The notes under the pieces: model-generated
Seen by the model: the letters and a program-made list of their open reading frames with translations, nothing else
The model's database searches: none
What the model was told of the DNA's origin: nothing
Shown: positions 37,501 through 49,485 of the stretch, piece after piece
How the letters are laid out: each line of letters begins with the position of its first letter
How positions within the stretch are numbered: the first letter of the stretch is position 1
Assembly: GCA_916613615.1 (NCBI GenBank)
Contig: OU744724.1
Span: 30,153,452 to 30,217,451, forward strand
Length of the DNA: 64,000 nt
From: Steromphala cineraria
Lineage: Eukaryota > Mollusca > Gastropoda > Trochida > Trochidae
Direction: 5' to 3'
Translations under genes and position numbers: made by a program

Positions 37501-38716
37501 TACCTTAAAAAGGTATAAAGATATATTCTGAAATGCTGCAATTTTCCCAATGAAAACCTTTTATTCAGAAAATCTTGTTATTCTAATGTAAACCACTTAA
37601 GGACCTAGAAAGTTTTTGTCTGTAGGAATATATATATTTATCTATATGATTGCATACTTGTTTCCTAATCGAAGCGTATGTTTCCTTGTTGATTTGTTAT
37701 GAAGAATCTAGTTTTGATCTAGCAATTTTGAAAAGAAAACTACTGCAGGATATTTCTTTATTGAATATTTTGTTACAACTCAAATTGAAATTCATGAATA
37801 CTTTTATTTTGTAATTTTGTTCAATCTGAGCCAGTGCGCCTATCTGAAAACATTATCAAACAAGACAAAAATTTGCCGGCTGCCCTTACCCATTGTACCT
37901 AAAACATGTGTTAAAAATTTTATTTGGCTTTGGCTGTTGTTGGATTGAGGTTTAACGTCTTCTTCACCATTGGGTGATGTCGCCGACGTGGGGACTATGC
38001 CTTAGTTAATTCCAATGAATGGGGAAATAAAATTTAGAATAGGTCATAGACACCCAAATAAAGTTAACTGGCTTTGGCCTTAGAGATACTGTTTTTATTG
38101 TTTGAATTGAATGAACTAAGAAATATTTGAGTATCACAAAAATGAGCTGGAAATGCAGCAGCCACGTGAAGATGTTGTTTTCTTAACAGTTTAAAGCGTA
38201 GGGCTTACACAGTACGCGAGTACTCGAGTTCGAGTTGGGTCTAGCTGGACTCTTGGACCCGAAAACTTGAAGTCACTGTTGATTACTTCTTTGAGAGGCA
38301 TTTTAGAAGTTGGACAATAATGCTGATATTTTTGCTATACTATTTACTGGTTTTAAGGTGGTTTTTTTCACTATTGGAGTGACAAACATTCATTATGGAC
38401 AGTTATCAAACTTTTTCGTCACGTGACTAAGTTCCAGCGGAAACGTCGCGTGATTATGAAATTTTTGCCATTTCTGCAAAAATGTATGAATATTGCTCCA
38501 TTAAAAGTTTTAAACTTGAAAGTGTGGGTTTCAACTACGTCATTGCCAACTGAAATGAAAATGTAAATATGAGATCGTTTTCGAAATTTCAGTTTATATA
38601 TGCCCCTACATCATTACTCTTCCTCTGTTGAGAACGACACAAGAATCTGTGTTGAAACATCGCATACAATGAAGAAAGAAGTTGTCATCTATATATTCCT
38701 CAGCATCACTTTTGAT

Positions 38717-39940
38717 TACCGTATATGACCGGGTATAAGCCGACCCCATATATAAGCCGAACCCCTTTCTCAGCCCCCCAAATTCCAGTCAAAACCTAGT
38801 ATCTCATGTATAGACCGACCCCCCTTCTCGCAGCTCTATATACTGCTGACTGTAAGTCGATATAATGCCAGTTGCATTGAAACTAAAAGCTCATGAATCA
38901 TCAAATGACACATTAATTTTAAGACGTATATTATTTTAAAAAACTATAATAGACATTATAAGTGTTCATTTACGGTGTTTGTTGTTTGTTTTAATCATAT
39001 TACATATCATTCTCGACAAAATTGTTAACAAACGACAGTCAACAACCTTTGGTGCATGAAGTGTTTACTGGATATGAGATATTAGTTACAAGTCTTTTCA
39101 TTGGCTAAATTATGTAGGTCAACCAATCAGCAAGTCGGTTTAAAAAAGATCTACAGACATTAAACGTGGTCGTAATAATCTCATGAAAACATTTTGTCGA
39201 TACAATATTAAATGTGTAAATATACCAGATTTTCTTACACGTTTTCTATATGTTATTGTTTCAAAATTAACATGCAGTTAATTGAAATATTTGTGTATAT
39301 AAAAGTTGAATAATAACGATCAGAAATATAACCATTAGCAAAGAATTATATAAGGAATGTTATTTGTCGTCACGGAATTACGATTGAAATTCAAAGCAAT
39401 GTAAAACATTGTGCTTTCACGAGTGTATCTTTGACAAAGATTTGATTGAATTTCGATAAAATATGATTGATAAGTTTGGAAATATGTCTTATTAATACTT
39501 TAAAATGGACATCAAGCCTTTTGAAGTGATAACTCTTGATAATGTTTGAAAAACCGGGTTTCAATCGCCTATCGTGGATTCGAGTGAAGCCACATCGATC
39601 TGCCGAAATCTAACAGTACGTGATGGTTGCTTGAATATTTCATATCAATATATATATCTTTATATATTTTTCAACTTCTCTTTGTTTATTTTCATTAAAA
39701 ACAACAACACAACAAAAGTATTTTTATTTTACAAGTTCAATGTAGAAATGACCTCGATGATCGTGCATGTTGCTTCCTGTGTAAACATCGACTCGCTAAC
39801 TCGCTGGGCTGACCGATACTCGTGCTTGATCTCTTGATTTTTTCATCTGCATCATATATCTCAGGTATAGGCCGACCCCCCTCTCTGACCCCCTAATTTC
39901 TGGTGTCAAATTCTCGGCTTATACTCGGTCATATACGGTA
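38717..39940 (+). mobile_element. TA-flanked element B with TATAAGCCGACCCC modules, 1.2 kb
   Basis: The left end TACCGTATATGACCGGGTAT and the right end (complement TACCGTATATGACCGAGTAT) match over 27 bases with one difference. Modules TATAAGCCGACCCC / TATAGACCGACCCC / TATAGGCCGACCCC plus CTTCTC and CCCC-AATTTC occur near both ends in the same direction. The AT-rich interior shares segments with elements C (42896) and D (53848). The 87-codon frame at 39574 has no recognisable protein. Probably a non-autonomous TA-targeting DNA transposon. Confidence 0.8.
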
Positions 39941-42895
39941 GTTAAATCATTTTAGTTTGACAGGGGAGACAGGGGATCGACATCTGAAGAGACACTGATG
40001 TCAAAATGTGACAATTAATAAGTCGATAAGTTGATAAATTTAAGTTTGATATCCTGGCTCAATAACAATTACATGATTTCTTGGGTAAAAGTTTGGATAA
40101 TTAAGTCTGAGTCAAATCTGACTGCTCCAAACCATGGAAGCCCTTGTGAGGGTAACAACAAGTTTATTTGCTTGCCCAACAACTGAGTTCTTAAAGGTTT
40201 GATCCAAGATAGAAGTTCACAACCAAATTAATACAGAACACAAATACGAGTCTATAATGGCACTAAAGCTGGCAGTGATTTACTGTAAATAGTCATTGAT
40301 ACCTCAATACCTTCCACCTCGTTACCTTAACGATGTAACTAGCACACCTGAGATATTTGATTTACCTGTCCAAAGTAAAAGTTACGACATCCAACATCAC
40401 AAGATCTAAAACCAATACGAATGAGTGCTTTTGTTGGTGACATTAATCTATAATGTAAACCATTACTTAAACTCTAGCTATAGACTGGTAAAATTAGTTA
40501 TAATCCTCCTTTGTAAGAAATGAACAGTTTGCCTTCTTGTGTGTGGTTTTTCAGTCTCAAACAGTGTTTAAGTGGTCATTATTTCATGATGTCATCGTTG
40601 TTCTCGAGCCAAAGCTTGCATCAAGTGGTATTCTTGTGTAATTGTTTGGGTTGGCTTGAAGCCAGAGAGATTTGAGCTAATCTAAACTCTACTTCTCAAC
40701 AGTGTATGTATACATTGTCAAGAGCTAAAGGGAGACAATTCTGCTAGGTTTTCGTGGTTTCATTGATTCATACAAAGATAGGGTTTATATTTACTGAAAT
40801 TTCTTGATTTAGAAAGTATAATTTTCATGTTTTTTCATAAATCTTATTTCTTTATCACAAAATCACAAGAGTATTTTCAATTGTAAAAGAAGCCCCTGTT
40901 TGAATATTCTTATTTCTTTTCTATGAAATATTTAAAAACAAATATTTTTCAGAAAAAATTACTCATTAATGTTTGTCTGTGATTGATTTAATCTTTAAGC
41001 TTTAAGCTTTTGATAAAAAATAAAATATTTATATGTAATCACCAAAAAGTCTAAAAACATATTCCATGCTCATAGTATCAAAAATCATATTTCTACAAAG
41101 AGCATCTTTATCTGTGACCAAATGTCAGAAAATACAAACAATGAGTATCAATCAAGTTAACAAGCACAACTAAATATAATTATATTTATATATATATTTC
41201 GGCCCTATTGGTGTTAAATTCCACGTATTGAACAGGACCCTACAAATGGCTCCGAGAGAGGATACATAGATAATGGATAATGAGAAGATGAACAGTGCTG
41301 GCTTATCACACATGCTAAATAATTTAGCATTGTTCTGTTCAAATGTCAGCGCTTCACTTCAAAGGTGAGGAGTAATTTCATCGTTAAGGTCGCAAGTTCA
41401 AAATGTGTTTAGCGCCTACATGCGACATTTGCGATGTCAGTGACAAGTCCTGAGCTTTGAGTTCATCAGTTGCTCTGTCCAGGTAGGCTATCAACATTCT
41501 CACCTGCCCGTAACCTTTCATCTCTTGATTACAGGTATTATGTGGGAAACAATGCTCTCTGTTTGATGTGTATCTGAAATATCAATTTACAAATGGAGTT
41601 TGTTTAGTTATTGATGACATGTATCCTGGGTTGGTGAAAAATAGTCGAATGATCTTCTGTTTGAATGACATGCAGTTTTGGATTAACTAATAAATATTTC
41701 CCGTTGCAATATTCTTTAAAAGTTTTAAATGTGAGTCATTATAAGTGAAGTTCCCAAGGAAAATTTTGTATATGACAATTATTCTCCAAAATGGTATTAA
41801 CAAGTCTGTTTGAATTTTTTTATCAATGACTCACTTGCCTTCGTTTCTGTACGAATTAATTATAACCAGCGGGGTTTATTTTCATGACAAGTTTATCATT
41901 TTTTATTTTCTTTATATTTTTATCAAAATTAAGAGGTTTCTCACATAATTTTTATATAAAATCAGAATGTCATCTGAGGCAGTTATGACCTTGTTTTACG
42001 ATTGATCACAAAGCTATGAAGAGTGTCACATCAATTGTCTAGACGACAGGGTTTATGACAAAGTAAAACCTGACCCATAAAACCCAAATTACGATTTTAT
42101 GTTCATCATAAAATCAATCTGTGAAGCCGACCACAGAAGAAACCTTTCAAGGTTGGGGACAGCCTCAAATATGCACTGTACAATCCACGGTGTATTTTCC
42201 GTCACGCTTCGATTGACACGTGCTCTTTGCGACCTTGTATCATAACCTAGCTAGTTTGAGGAATGCGCGTCATACATTTGTCATATATTTACTGTTAGTT
42301 TGACAGGAAGAGATACTGTACTGAAATGTTATATGTTAACAATGTGTCTAGTCCAGACAGGGTAGTTTGACATCATCATAATTATATATATATAAAGATC
42401 TTTTGCCACTTCTTAAGGTTAACTGAGGTTTCAATGAAAATGTATGTCATTTTTAAATTGGTATCAAAACCCCAAATGTATTTAACCTTAGCTGATAGCT
42501 ATTAAGTTATGGTTTTTTGGGTTGAATTTGTTCAAACTGTTCTTCAATATGAGGCTGTGATTGTATGCTATAAAGTGAATGTCATTATTAGATTAAAGAA
42601 ACATGAAAATATTTTTATTTTCAGTGCTGTCATATTCTTTATCAGGATCCAAGGCTGTCAAGTACTGAAGCCTTTAGGTTCATATTACAATTATACGACA
42701 TGTTGGCTTGAAATATGCGCTCATCATAACTGAGAATGATACGATGTGTCACAATGTCCTAAGCTTGAGGGGATTATGAGCTTATATCTCCTGAACATGG
42801 AATATAGGGCGTGTTGTCAATGTGACATGTCATTAGCAAACGATAATAGTGATGATTTACACTGTAATGAGATGCTTTGCTTTGGTCAATAGATA
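39941..42895. other. No gene visible
   Basis: AT-rich with more balanced blocks at 41360-41530 and 42050-42260. The second block holds a perfect palindrome at 42093-42115. Confidence 0.5.
42093..42115. other. Perfect palindrome GATTTTATG-ttcat-CATAAAATC
   Basis: Nine-base arms with a five-base centre. TTTTATG/CATAAAA resembles posterior Hox or Cdx binding sites, giving two inverted copies in a more balanced block. Function is inferred only. Confidence 0.4.
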
Positions 42896-43576
42896 TACCG
42901 TATCCTCGCGGGTATAAGTCCACCCTCGAGCTAAAGACCACCCCCCATTTTCCCAGGGTTGAGCAGTTTGGGGTCATTCTCGGTTTAAAGCCCACCCCCC
43001 AATTCTCGGATGTGTGACACGATCGATGTCAGACTATCGAGTTAGCGATGTTTACACCAGAAGCAAAATGCACAAGTTTACATCGATGTCATTTTTTGTA
43101 AAATAAAAATACATTGTCCTGTTGTTGTTGTTTTATTACAACCACGTTTCAGTTTCACACATCGTTTTCTAATCGACTTGCTGATTGGTTGACCTACTTT
43201 TCTGGGCCAATGAAAAGGCTTGTAACAAATATCTCTCTACTCGTACACACATGCAGCAAAAGATGTCTACTGATTATTCACGTTCGTTTTTCATGAGAAT
43301 GATATCATGTAATCTGATTAAAACAAACAACAAACAATGTAAGTTAGCATTTGCAATTTCTTTATGATTCTTTTTAATAATATACGTCTGGAAAAGTGTC
43401 AATTGATGTTTAACAAGACCTGACCAACATAGTCAAAAGTATCGATGTCATTTTTCAATGCAACTCGCATCAATGATTTTTTTGGTTGGGGTCTCTCGCG
43501 GGTTAAAGCCCACCCCCCTATTTTCAAGATATTTGTTTGCCGGGCCCCCTGGTCTTATACCCGCGAGGATACGGTA
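42896..43576 (-). mobile_element. TA-flanked element C, inverted relative of element B
   Basis: The ends begin TACCGTATCCTCGCGGGTAT and match exactly over 23 bases. Read on the minus strand the interior follows element B in order: GTTGCATTGAAA, AGACGTATATTATT, TGTTTGTTGTTTGTTTTAAT, CTTTTCATTGG, GTAGGTCAACCAATCAGCAA, then GTGTAAACATCG and GCTAACTCG. About 520 bases present in B (roughly 39175-39697) are missing. Modules are GGTTAAAGCCCACCCCCC in place of TATAAGCCGACCCC. It is a deletion derivative of the same family with diverged ends. Confidence 0.8.
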
Positions 43577-44298
43577 TTTGTAATATACTTGTCAGAAGCT
43601 GTTGGGTCAAAGCCTGGATAATATATTATTATTTTAACTTAACTTAATTAAAGATTTGGAATTTTTGATGACGTGTTCATTATACAAGATTTAATGAAGA
43701 TTTCGCATTATTGTCCTGTCACCAAAGTTAAGCAGGGGGATAAATTAATTCATATTAGCAACATATGTCTTACAGTTCTTTGTTACTTTATTTTTAATTT
43801 TTGAAAGTAATAAAATAGTAAAGTATCTAATAAGAAGTATCTTCATCCATTCAGAGATATCGATAGGTGTATAGCATGTGATACAGCAGGCAGACAAATA
43901 TTTTACTCTAGTCTCCCCTCTCAAAATACGAAAGTATATCTTTAAACAAAATGAAACATAGTTAAGAGCCACCCATTAAGGTTTATGAGAGACTACTTAC
44001 AATATACATGATTAGAATAAATATGACTATATAGTGGTTAAATAAAGTTCAGCATAAAACTGATTTCCGTGATGCAAGTGACATACGGATGATGTTATAA
44101 GGCAAAATATGTTTTTTATAATAAAGGTTTTGATTTGAGGTTGGTCTTAGTTGGAAACCCAAATTGTTCTTCTTATGTTGATAATGAATTGACATCTGTG
44201 CACGAATTTATAAATTTATCCAACAGATTTGTAACCGATTGATCAATTGATATATGATTCATAAAATATGAATTAAAAGCATTTTTTATGTTGAATGT
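43577..44298. other. No gene visible
   Basis: AT-rich spacer between element C and the fourth MITE. Confidence 0.6.
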
Positions 44299-44661
44299 TT
44301 AAAGGGGCAGTAGCACGTTTTTAGGGGGAATATAGGTAATGTCAGGAAAATTAAAATTAATGGTTCCATTTGAAAGACAATGTATTTAAACTAAATGAAG
44401 CAGTAATAATTCAAATATATAGCGTAAAGTTTAGCCATGCGCTTGCTTTTTCTTACAAAAAATGAATTAAAGGTGTTCACACAAAATGGCCGCCAATGGA
44501 TTTTATGTGAATCTTCATACTTTGTCCTCTGACTATGGATGATTGGTTTGTGTAATGAGATTTTCGTCACTGTCAAAATAGTACATTTAGCATTAACTAA
44601 CAATTATCAGTAAAAAATTTGAAATATAAAATTATCAAAAAACGTGCTACTGCCCCTTTAA
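44299..44661 (+). mobile_element. TTAA-flanked MITE, copy 4
   Basis: The 363-bp element has TTAA borders, AGGGGCAGTAGCACG ends and the same interior as the three copies at 16.9-22.2 kb. A minus-strand open frame inside is not a gene. Confidence 0.87.
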
Positions 44662-47344
44662 GCTTGTTGGTGTTTATTTATTAATTAAGATCAATGATAA
44701 TTTTTGTTAAATAACCATTCTTTATTGTGTTGGTAACTATATAATTTTTGAAAATTCACAATGACTTGTTCTTTATCATGTTGGCATTTGTATAAATGAA
44801 TATATATATATTTTGTAAATTCACCATGACATGTTCAATATATATACTTAAAAATCAATATTTTATATTTTTTTATGATCACTTCAGTAAAAACTGTTTC
44901 AGTTTGTAGCACATAGTGTGATATACACTCCGTAAGAAGTTTTCTTTTATTACAATTTTGTGTTAAAGTTGACAATATTCAATTGTGAAACTTGTCCAGA
45001 ACCTGTAATAGATCTGACATAAAGAATAAATTGTATTCAGATAAACAGTACAAGTACAACTCGGTAATTATTTAAAGGTGACATACTGAAATTGAATCTG
45101 TTATTAATTTTGTCAAAGCGGAATAAAGAAGATGCACATACCCGCAGATGTAATCTTCAATTTTTCTGACGAACATAGTTCAACATTTGTCTAACACCTG
45201 AAACATGAGATGGCCAGATTGTTCGACATAAATAGCATAATACCTATGAGGATTTTGTCTAAGTTCGTAGCCTGTGGTTATGTGATGCCGCACTACCCAT
45301 AATCCTCTTATCTTGCGATCAAACTGTTCAGTCATACCCACAACTTCCTTTGTTCTTTAATGAGCTTAGGATTAGACCAATAACTCTAATCACCCTGATA
45401 ATTAAACAAGGACACATCAAAGGGTTAGTCTCAATCAATCTGAACCCACCCATGCGTTTTATTGAGCTTTGTATTAAACACTTGTCTTTTATAGTGTGGG
45501 GAATCTTGGATAAACATCTGCAGTTTTATTTTGGAAGAAATAGTTTTTTTTATGATTAATTATTATTACAAAAATTCTTATATACAGAAACATATTTTTA
45601 GGATTTGTTTATCTATACCTTAATTTGAAGTAACTATAGCTAGATATATATTTTCTAGAGAGACGAAAGAGAATCATTGTATTCTGTTTGAGTAATTGTC
45701 CAAAATGACGCTCAAAGTCATAAGACAACACTGGCGTATATGGTATTCTATTTCATTCATAAACCAAGATTAGACAGTCACACGCTTTGTTGATAATTAT
45801 AAGCCCTTTTATGTTTTGAATGCTTTACTTATGTCTCTTTTCTTTTACAAATTTAAACTTGAATGTTTTTCCATGAAACGATTTTTTAAAAATAATGATA
45901 AATATTGATTTTGTATGGAAAGCAAGATGTGTTTTATTTACACTACAAGAAAAAAATTAACTCCTTAAATACCGGTATTCTCTTTATGTCATACTCGTAC
46001 ACCTACTGCAAATAGCTGACGTTTGGATACTTGGGGCAGTGTATGCCTGCCCACACAAACAATTAGGCTCATTATATCATGACAATGGTTGTTAGATGCT
46101 ATTATCAGCATCTTAAAAACCAAATATAACCATAACAACTATGTATAACTGACATTTAAGTTGTTGTGACGAAGACACATGGCCAGAAGAGTTCACCATT
46201 GTTTGAGTGTGGAGTTAGAGTAATAATTGAAGAGACAATGAGGTAACCCATATGAAAATCTGATAACAATCATGTCCTTGGACAAATATTATCAAAATAT
46301 ATAACAAAATATGAATCAAAATTATAAGAAGCACTTTTTTGTTTGAAAAACTATGACTGAAGTAAAGGTTAACACAATATTTATATACCATAATCCGTTC
46401 AAGAGAGGAAATATTTATTTGTTAAGATAGGATGTTGTGATTCTTACATACTTTATGAAAATGATATATAAATCATTATAAAAGACATGAAAGTGTAGAA
46501 GTATTTGCAAGGATATCATATAGTTATAATTGCTCATTGTTTATTTTGTCCCCATTGATAGGTTACAAACACAGTCTTCTTTAGCATTAGAATCTAGTTG
46601 TCAATAATATGGATAAATTGATCTGTTATTGGATCTGTATGAAGAGGTAAACATATAAAGTTGAGCATTTGTTCTGTGCTTTCAGAGAAATACAGTGTTT
46701 CCCTCTGATGAACAATATGACAATTCTCTTGGAGAAAGAACTTCTTCTTGTGTGAAAACATCTAGTGTAGATACTAAGACCATTATTATTCTTGCTTTAT
46801 GATACAAATTTTGGTGATAAATAAAAGTTGAGTATATTCAGTTAATTTCAATACTTAGAGGCCACAGGCCTATAGCACAAAAGATAATATTTTTTACAAT
46901 GAAGCGCGCGTCTATACATGTACATTTACCTCCTTCCCAGAAATCAAGTATTGATGATAGATACATGACGAGGTATTTTTGTTTCAAATAAAAAATACTT
47001 CATGTAGTATGAAGTGTTTTTACATAGTGTCATACTTAGGTTTTACTGGGAAGAATGACAATCATATCAAAATTATTGAAAAGACACAGCTATGGTTTAT
47101 CAAAGTGTCACATGTGTGAACACACATACAAGACATATATAGATATATTGGTAAACTAACACATTCCTCAAGCCTATAAAGGCTTAACTATCAGACATAT
47201 GTATGGAGAATTTAAGGGCAAATATAATGATGAGTATAGAAAGAAATATTTAAAAAATGTTTCCATTTCAGTAAATCATTTTATTCCTTTTTAAACATTT
47301 CATAACTAGAAGCAACAAATATAGCTAAACAAAAGGAACCACTT
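44662..47344. other. No gene visible
   Basis: AT-rich. Nothing beyond short simple-sequence runs. Confidence 0.55.
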
Positions 47345-47470
47345 CTTCTTTGAGAGGCATTTTAGAAGCAGGTTTGATGAAGAAGAACAAGTTCTTATGG
47401 ATAATCAACTTCTTTATTGCATGAAATGTGACGTTTTGGTGTAGATTCTAACACCGTTATTAAGCAAGTG
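47345..47470 (-). repeat. Dispersed ATAAAGAAGTTG repeat, copy 3, best-preserved stem
   Basis: On the minus strand it reads TTGCTTAATAA, GGTGTTAGAATCTACACC (a perfect short stem), AAAACGTCACA, then ATGCAATAAAGAAGTTG and ATTATCCATAAGAACTTG. A stem followed by (G/A)AAACGTC is the second half of a hammerhead-type core. The first half (CTGATGA) is altered to CTTAATAA. The first 24 bases of the interval (47345-47368) recur exactly at 38286-38309. Confidence 0.5.
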
Positions 47471-48829
47471 ATACAAGTGAATTGATGTAGGAGAATTTAT
47501 ACATAATATGATATGTTTTTACAATTAAAAGGTTTGATGTACATATTGTTTAGATAAGAGGTGAGTAGGAATCAGATGACATAAAAACATTTAAATGTAA
47601 CAACTCATTTTCATGAGCAGGAACATCTAACAAGGATACTGTATAATTTAAATCCAAATATCTATCGTGAGTGTCAAACCCTTTTTTAGAGTCCTGTGTG
47701 TACTGAAGCCAGCTGTTCTAAGACAGATCCATAGTGTTCTGTTATGGGAGACCTACTGAGAGATGTATTGTGGACTGAAGGCACCTGGATAGACTAATCA
47801 ATAGCCATTATGAGGTCACAATCAAAGTGTTACCTGTATGTTCATTCATCTCCAGGTGAAGCAAGCTGACAGGCTGACCACTGGTCAAGCATCTGGTAGA
47901 CTGTATCATAGGCTCCTCTAGTATCATCTAACCTGTTTTTGGGGTAAGGGTGGGGGGATTTTATAAGTTGACTTCACAATTTGCTCATGTTGACCCCTTT
48001 TGAGAAGAAATGCTTCCCATTATTAATTTTGTTACCAAATTTTATTATAAGAATTAAAAAAAAAGAGGGACAATTTTAAATTCTGTCCCTATTTTGCACA
48101 TCAAATGTTTCATCTACACTAGAGGAACTTGTTTTCTTTGGCCTTAATCCTGCCATTAGAAATTTTGCCTTAAAAATCTGTATTTCAACTGATCAATTTT
48201 GTCTTGCCTGATGTTGAAAAAATTTCCTAGTATCCAAAGCCCTTAATATGCAGTTAGTGCTATTAAAGGTAACGTTAGAAGTATTTTTTAACAGTGTGAT
48301 AAGGTTATCTTAGAGAGTGCAGGTTACCTTAAAAGTTAGTCCTTAAGCACCATGTAATATTATATAACCTTTTGTTAGGAGATAAAGTAGAATGCTGATT
48401 GCCTGACTTGATGTAGACTTACTCACCGGCTTCTGAAGAATAACTTCATTGTTTATTTATTTTCTCCAGTAGTTAACACTTTGCTGTCATAGAGGATATA
48501 TCTTACTCTTAACCATACTATAAATGAGAAACTAAAATAATTTATACTTTTTGTAATACTTGAAATTAATGATAGATTTAGGCATCCTTTCTGGTCCAAA
48601 AAAATTAATTGAATATTTTTTTGTCAATATCTTTTCTGTCCCATTTACTTGTGTTCGTGTAAATATACATAAATTAGTGCCGATAAGATAACAATTCAAT
48701 ACCAATTAGCCAGTCTAGCAACAATTTGTTATATATTTTCCTGCAAATTGATAGCATTCTTATGCCATTTTATCAATAATACCTTACTTGTCTCTTAATG
48801 AATATATAAGATAGTAAGTATCCAGTGCC
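47471..48829. other. No gene visible
   Basis: More balanced block at 47690-47930, otherwise AT-rich. Confidence 0.5.
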
Positions 48830-49377
48830 TGTGAGCGAGTCTAGCAACAAGTGGTCAGATAACACAACAGTGGTCAGTCAGCTTTATACCTATGCCAGCA
48901 TGGTCACTCACTGTAAGTAAGTCCAGTCCAGTCCACTCACTGCAGGTTGGTATGCATGGCCTCCAGCTATTGGTGAGTTTGAATAACAAAGACCAATAGT
49001 ATTGAGGCAGGCAGACAGGGAGGACTGCAGTGTAACTGAGTCTCTGACTAGTGGAGTGGAGCAGGTATGTTTGTCACCGAGTGAGCTGACCCCATTACGT
49101 CTCACTGTCTCTCTGTCTCTCCCTGGCCATGTGTACTGCTCTATGAGCTGGCTTGGAGGAGGCCATCTTGTCTTCACTCTCACCTGTTCTCACCTGGACT
49201 ACCTTGACGAGAGTTTCACCTGTCCAAGGATATACCTGTATGAGTGAGGATTCCCCGGATTAAGGTGTGACTTGATTGGTTGATGATCGTGTGTAGGTGG
49301 ATGAGTAACGTTTGTGGAATACTTGCTTCTATTCTGTGTGGTATCTGAAAGATGTCCTGTCAGAGGTCTGTGGAGGC
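48830..49377 (+). promoter_or_regulatory. Probable promoter and 5' UTR region of the 49378 exon
   Basis: Base composition shifts here from about two-thirds AT to more balanced, with runs of CAG, CTG and TCTCTG, then returns to AT-rich after 49550. There is no TATA box at a convincing position. A possible non-coding exon end, GAGCAG followed by GTATGT, lies at 49060-49071, so the 5' UTR may itself be spliced. Stops interrupt all frames except the one leading into the candidate exon. The call is inference from composition and position. Confidence 0.3.
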
Positions 49378-49485
49378 ATGGAGAATAACAAGAGGCAGTA
49401 TGTTGGATATTACAGCGCTGAGGAAGACTGGGACATCGAGACTCTGGAACTAGTCAACTCTCATCTCGAGGACTATCTCAGGATG
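49378..49485 (+). CDS. Candidate alternative first coding exon, 36 codons, acidic; same gene as 5684-5754 suspected
   Basis: ATG at 49378 sits in a strong context (GAGGCATGG, purine at -3 and G at +4). The frame encodes 36 residues beginning MENNKRQYVGYY and ending NSHLEDYLRM, then the donor GTAGGT. It is acidic, with aromatic residues and a likely short amphipathic helix at the end. The frame is open further upstream to about 49312 but has no earlier ATG. The 500 bases before it are less AT-rich than the region average and could be promoter and 5' UTR. Like the 5684 exon it ends in phase 0 on an ATG codon, an unusual base order at a donor, which argues that the two are alternative N-termini of one gene. 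I do not recognise the peptide. A chance open frame that happens to end at a GT is the main alternative. Confidence 0.5.

Noticed and set aside
37930..37995. GGTTTAACGTC and GTCGCCGACG words reminiscent of a repeat common in molluscs
   Set aside because: Too short to define borders and no second copy was found in the window.
39574..39837. 87-codon open frame inside element B
   Set aside because: The corresponding part of element C is not kept open, and no transposase motif is seen.
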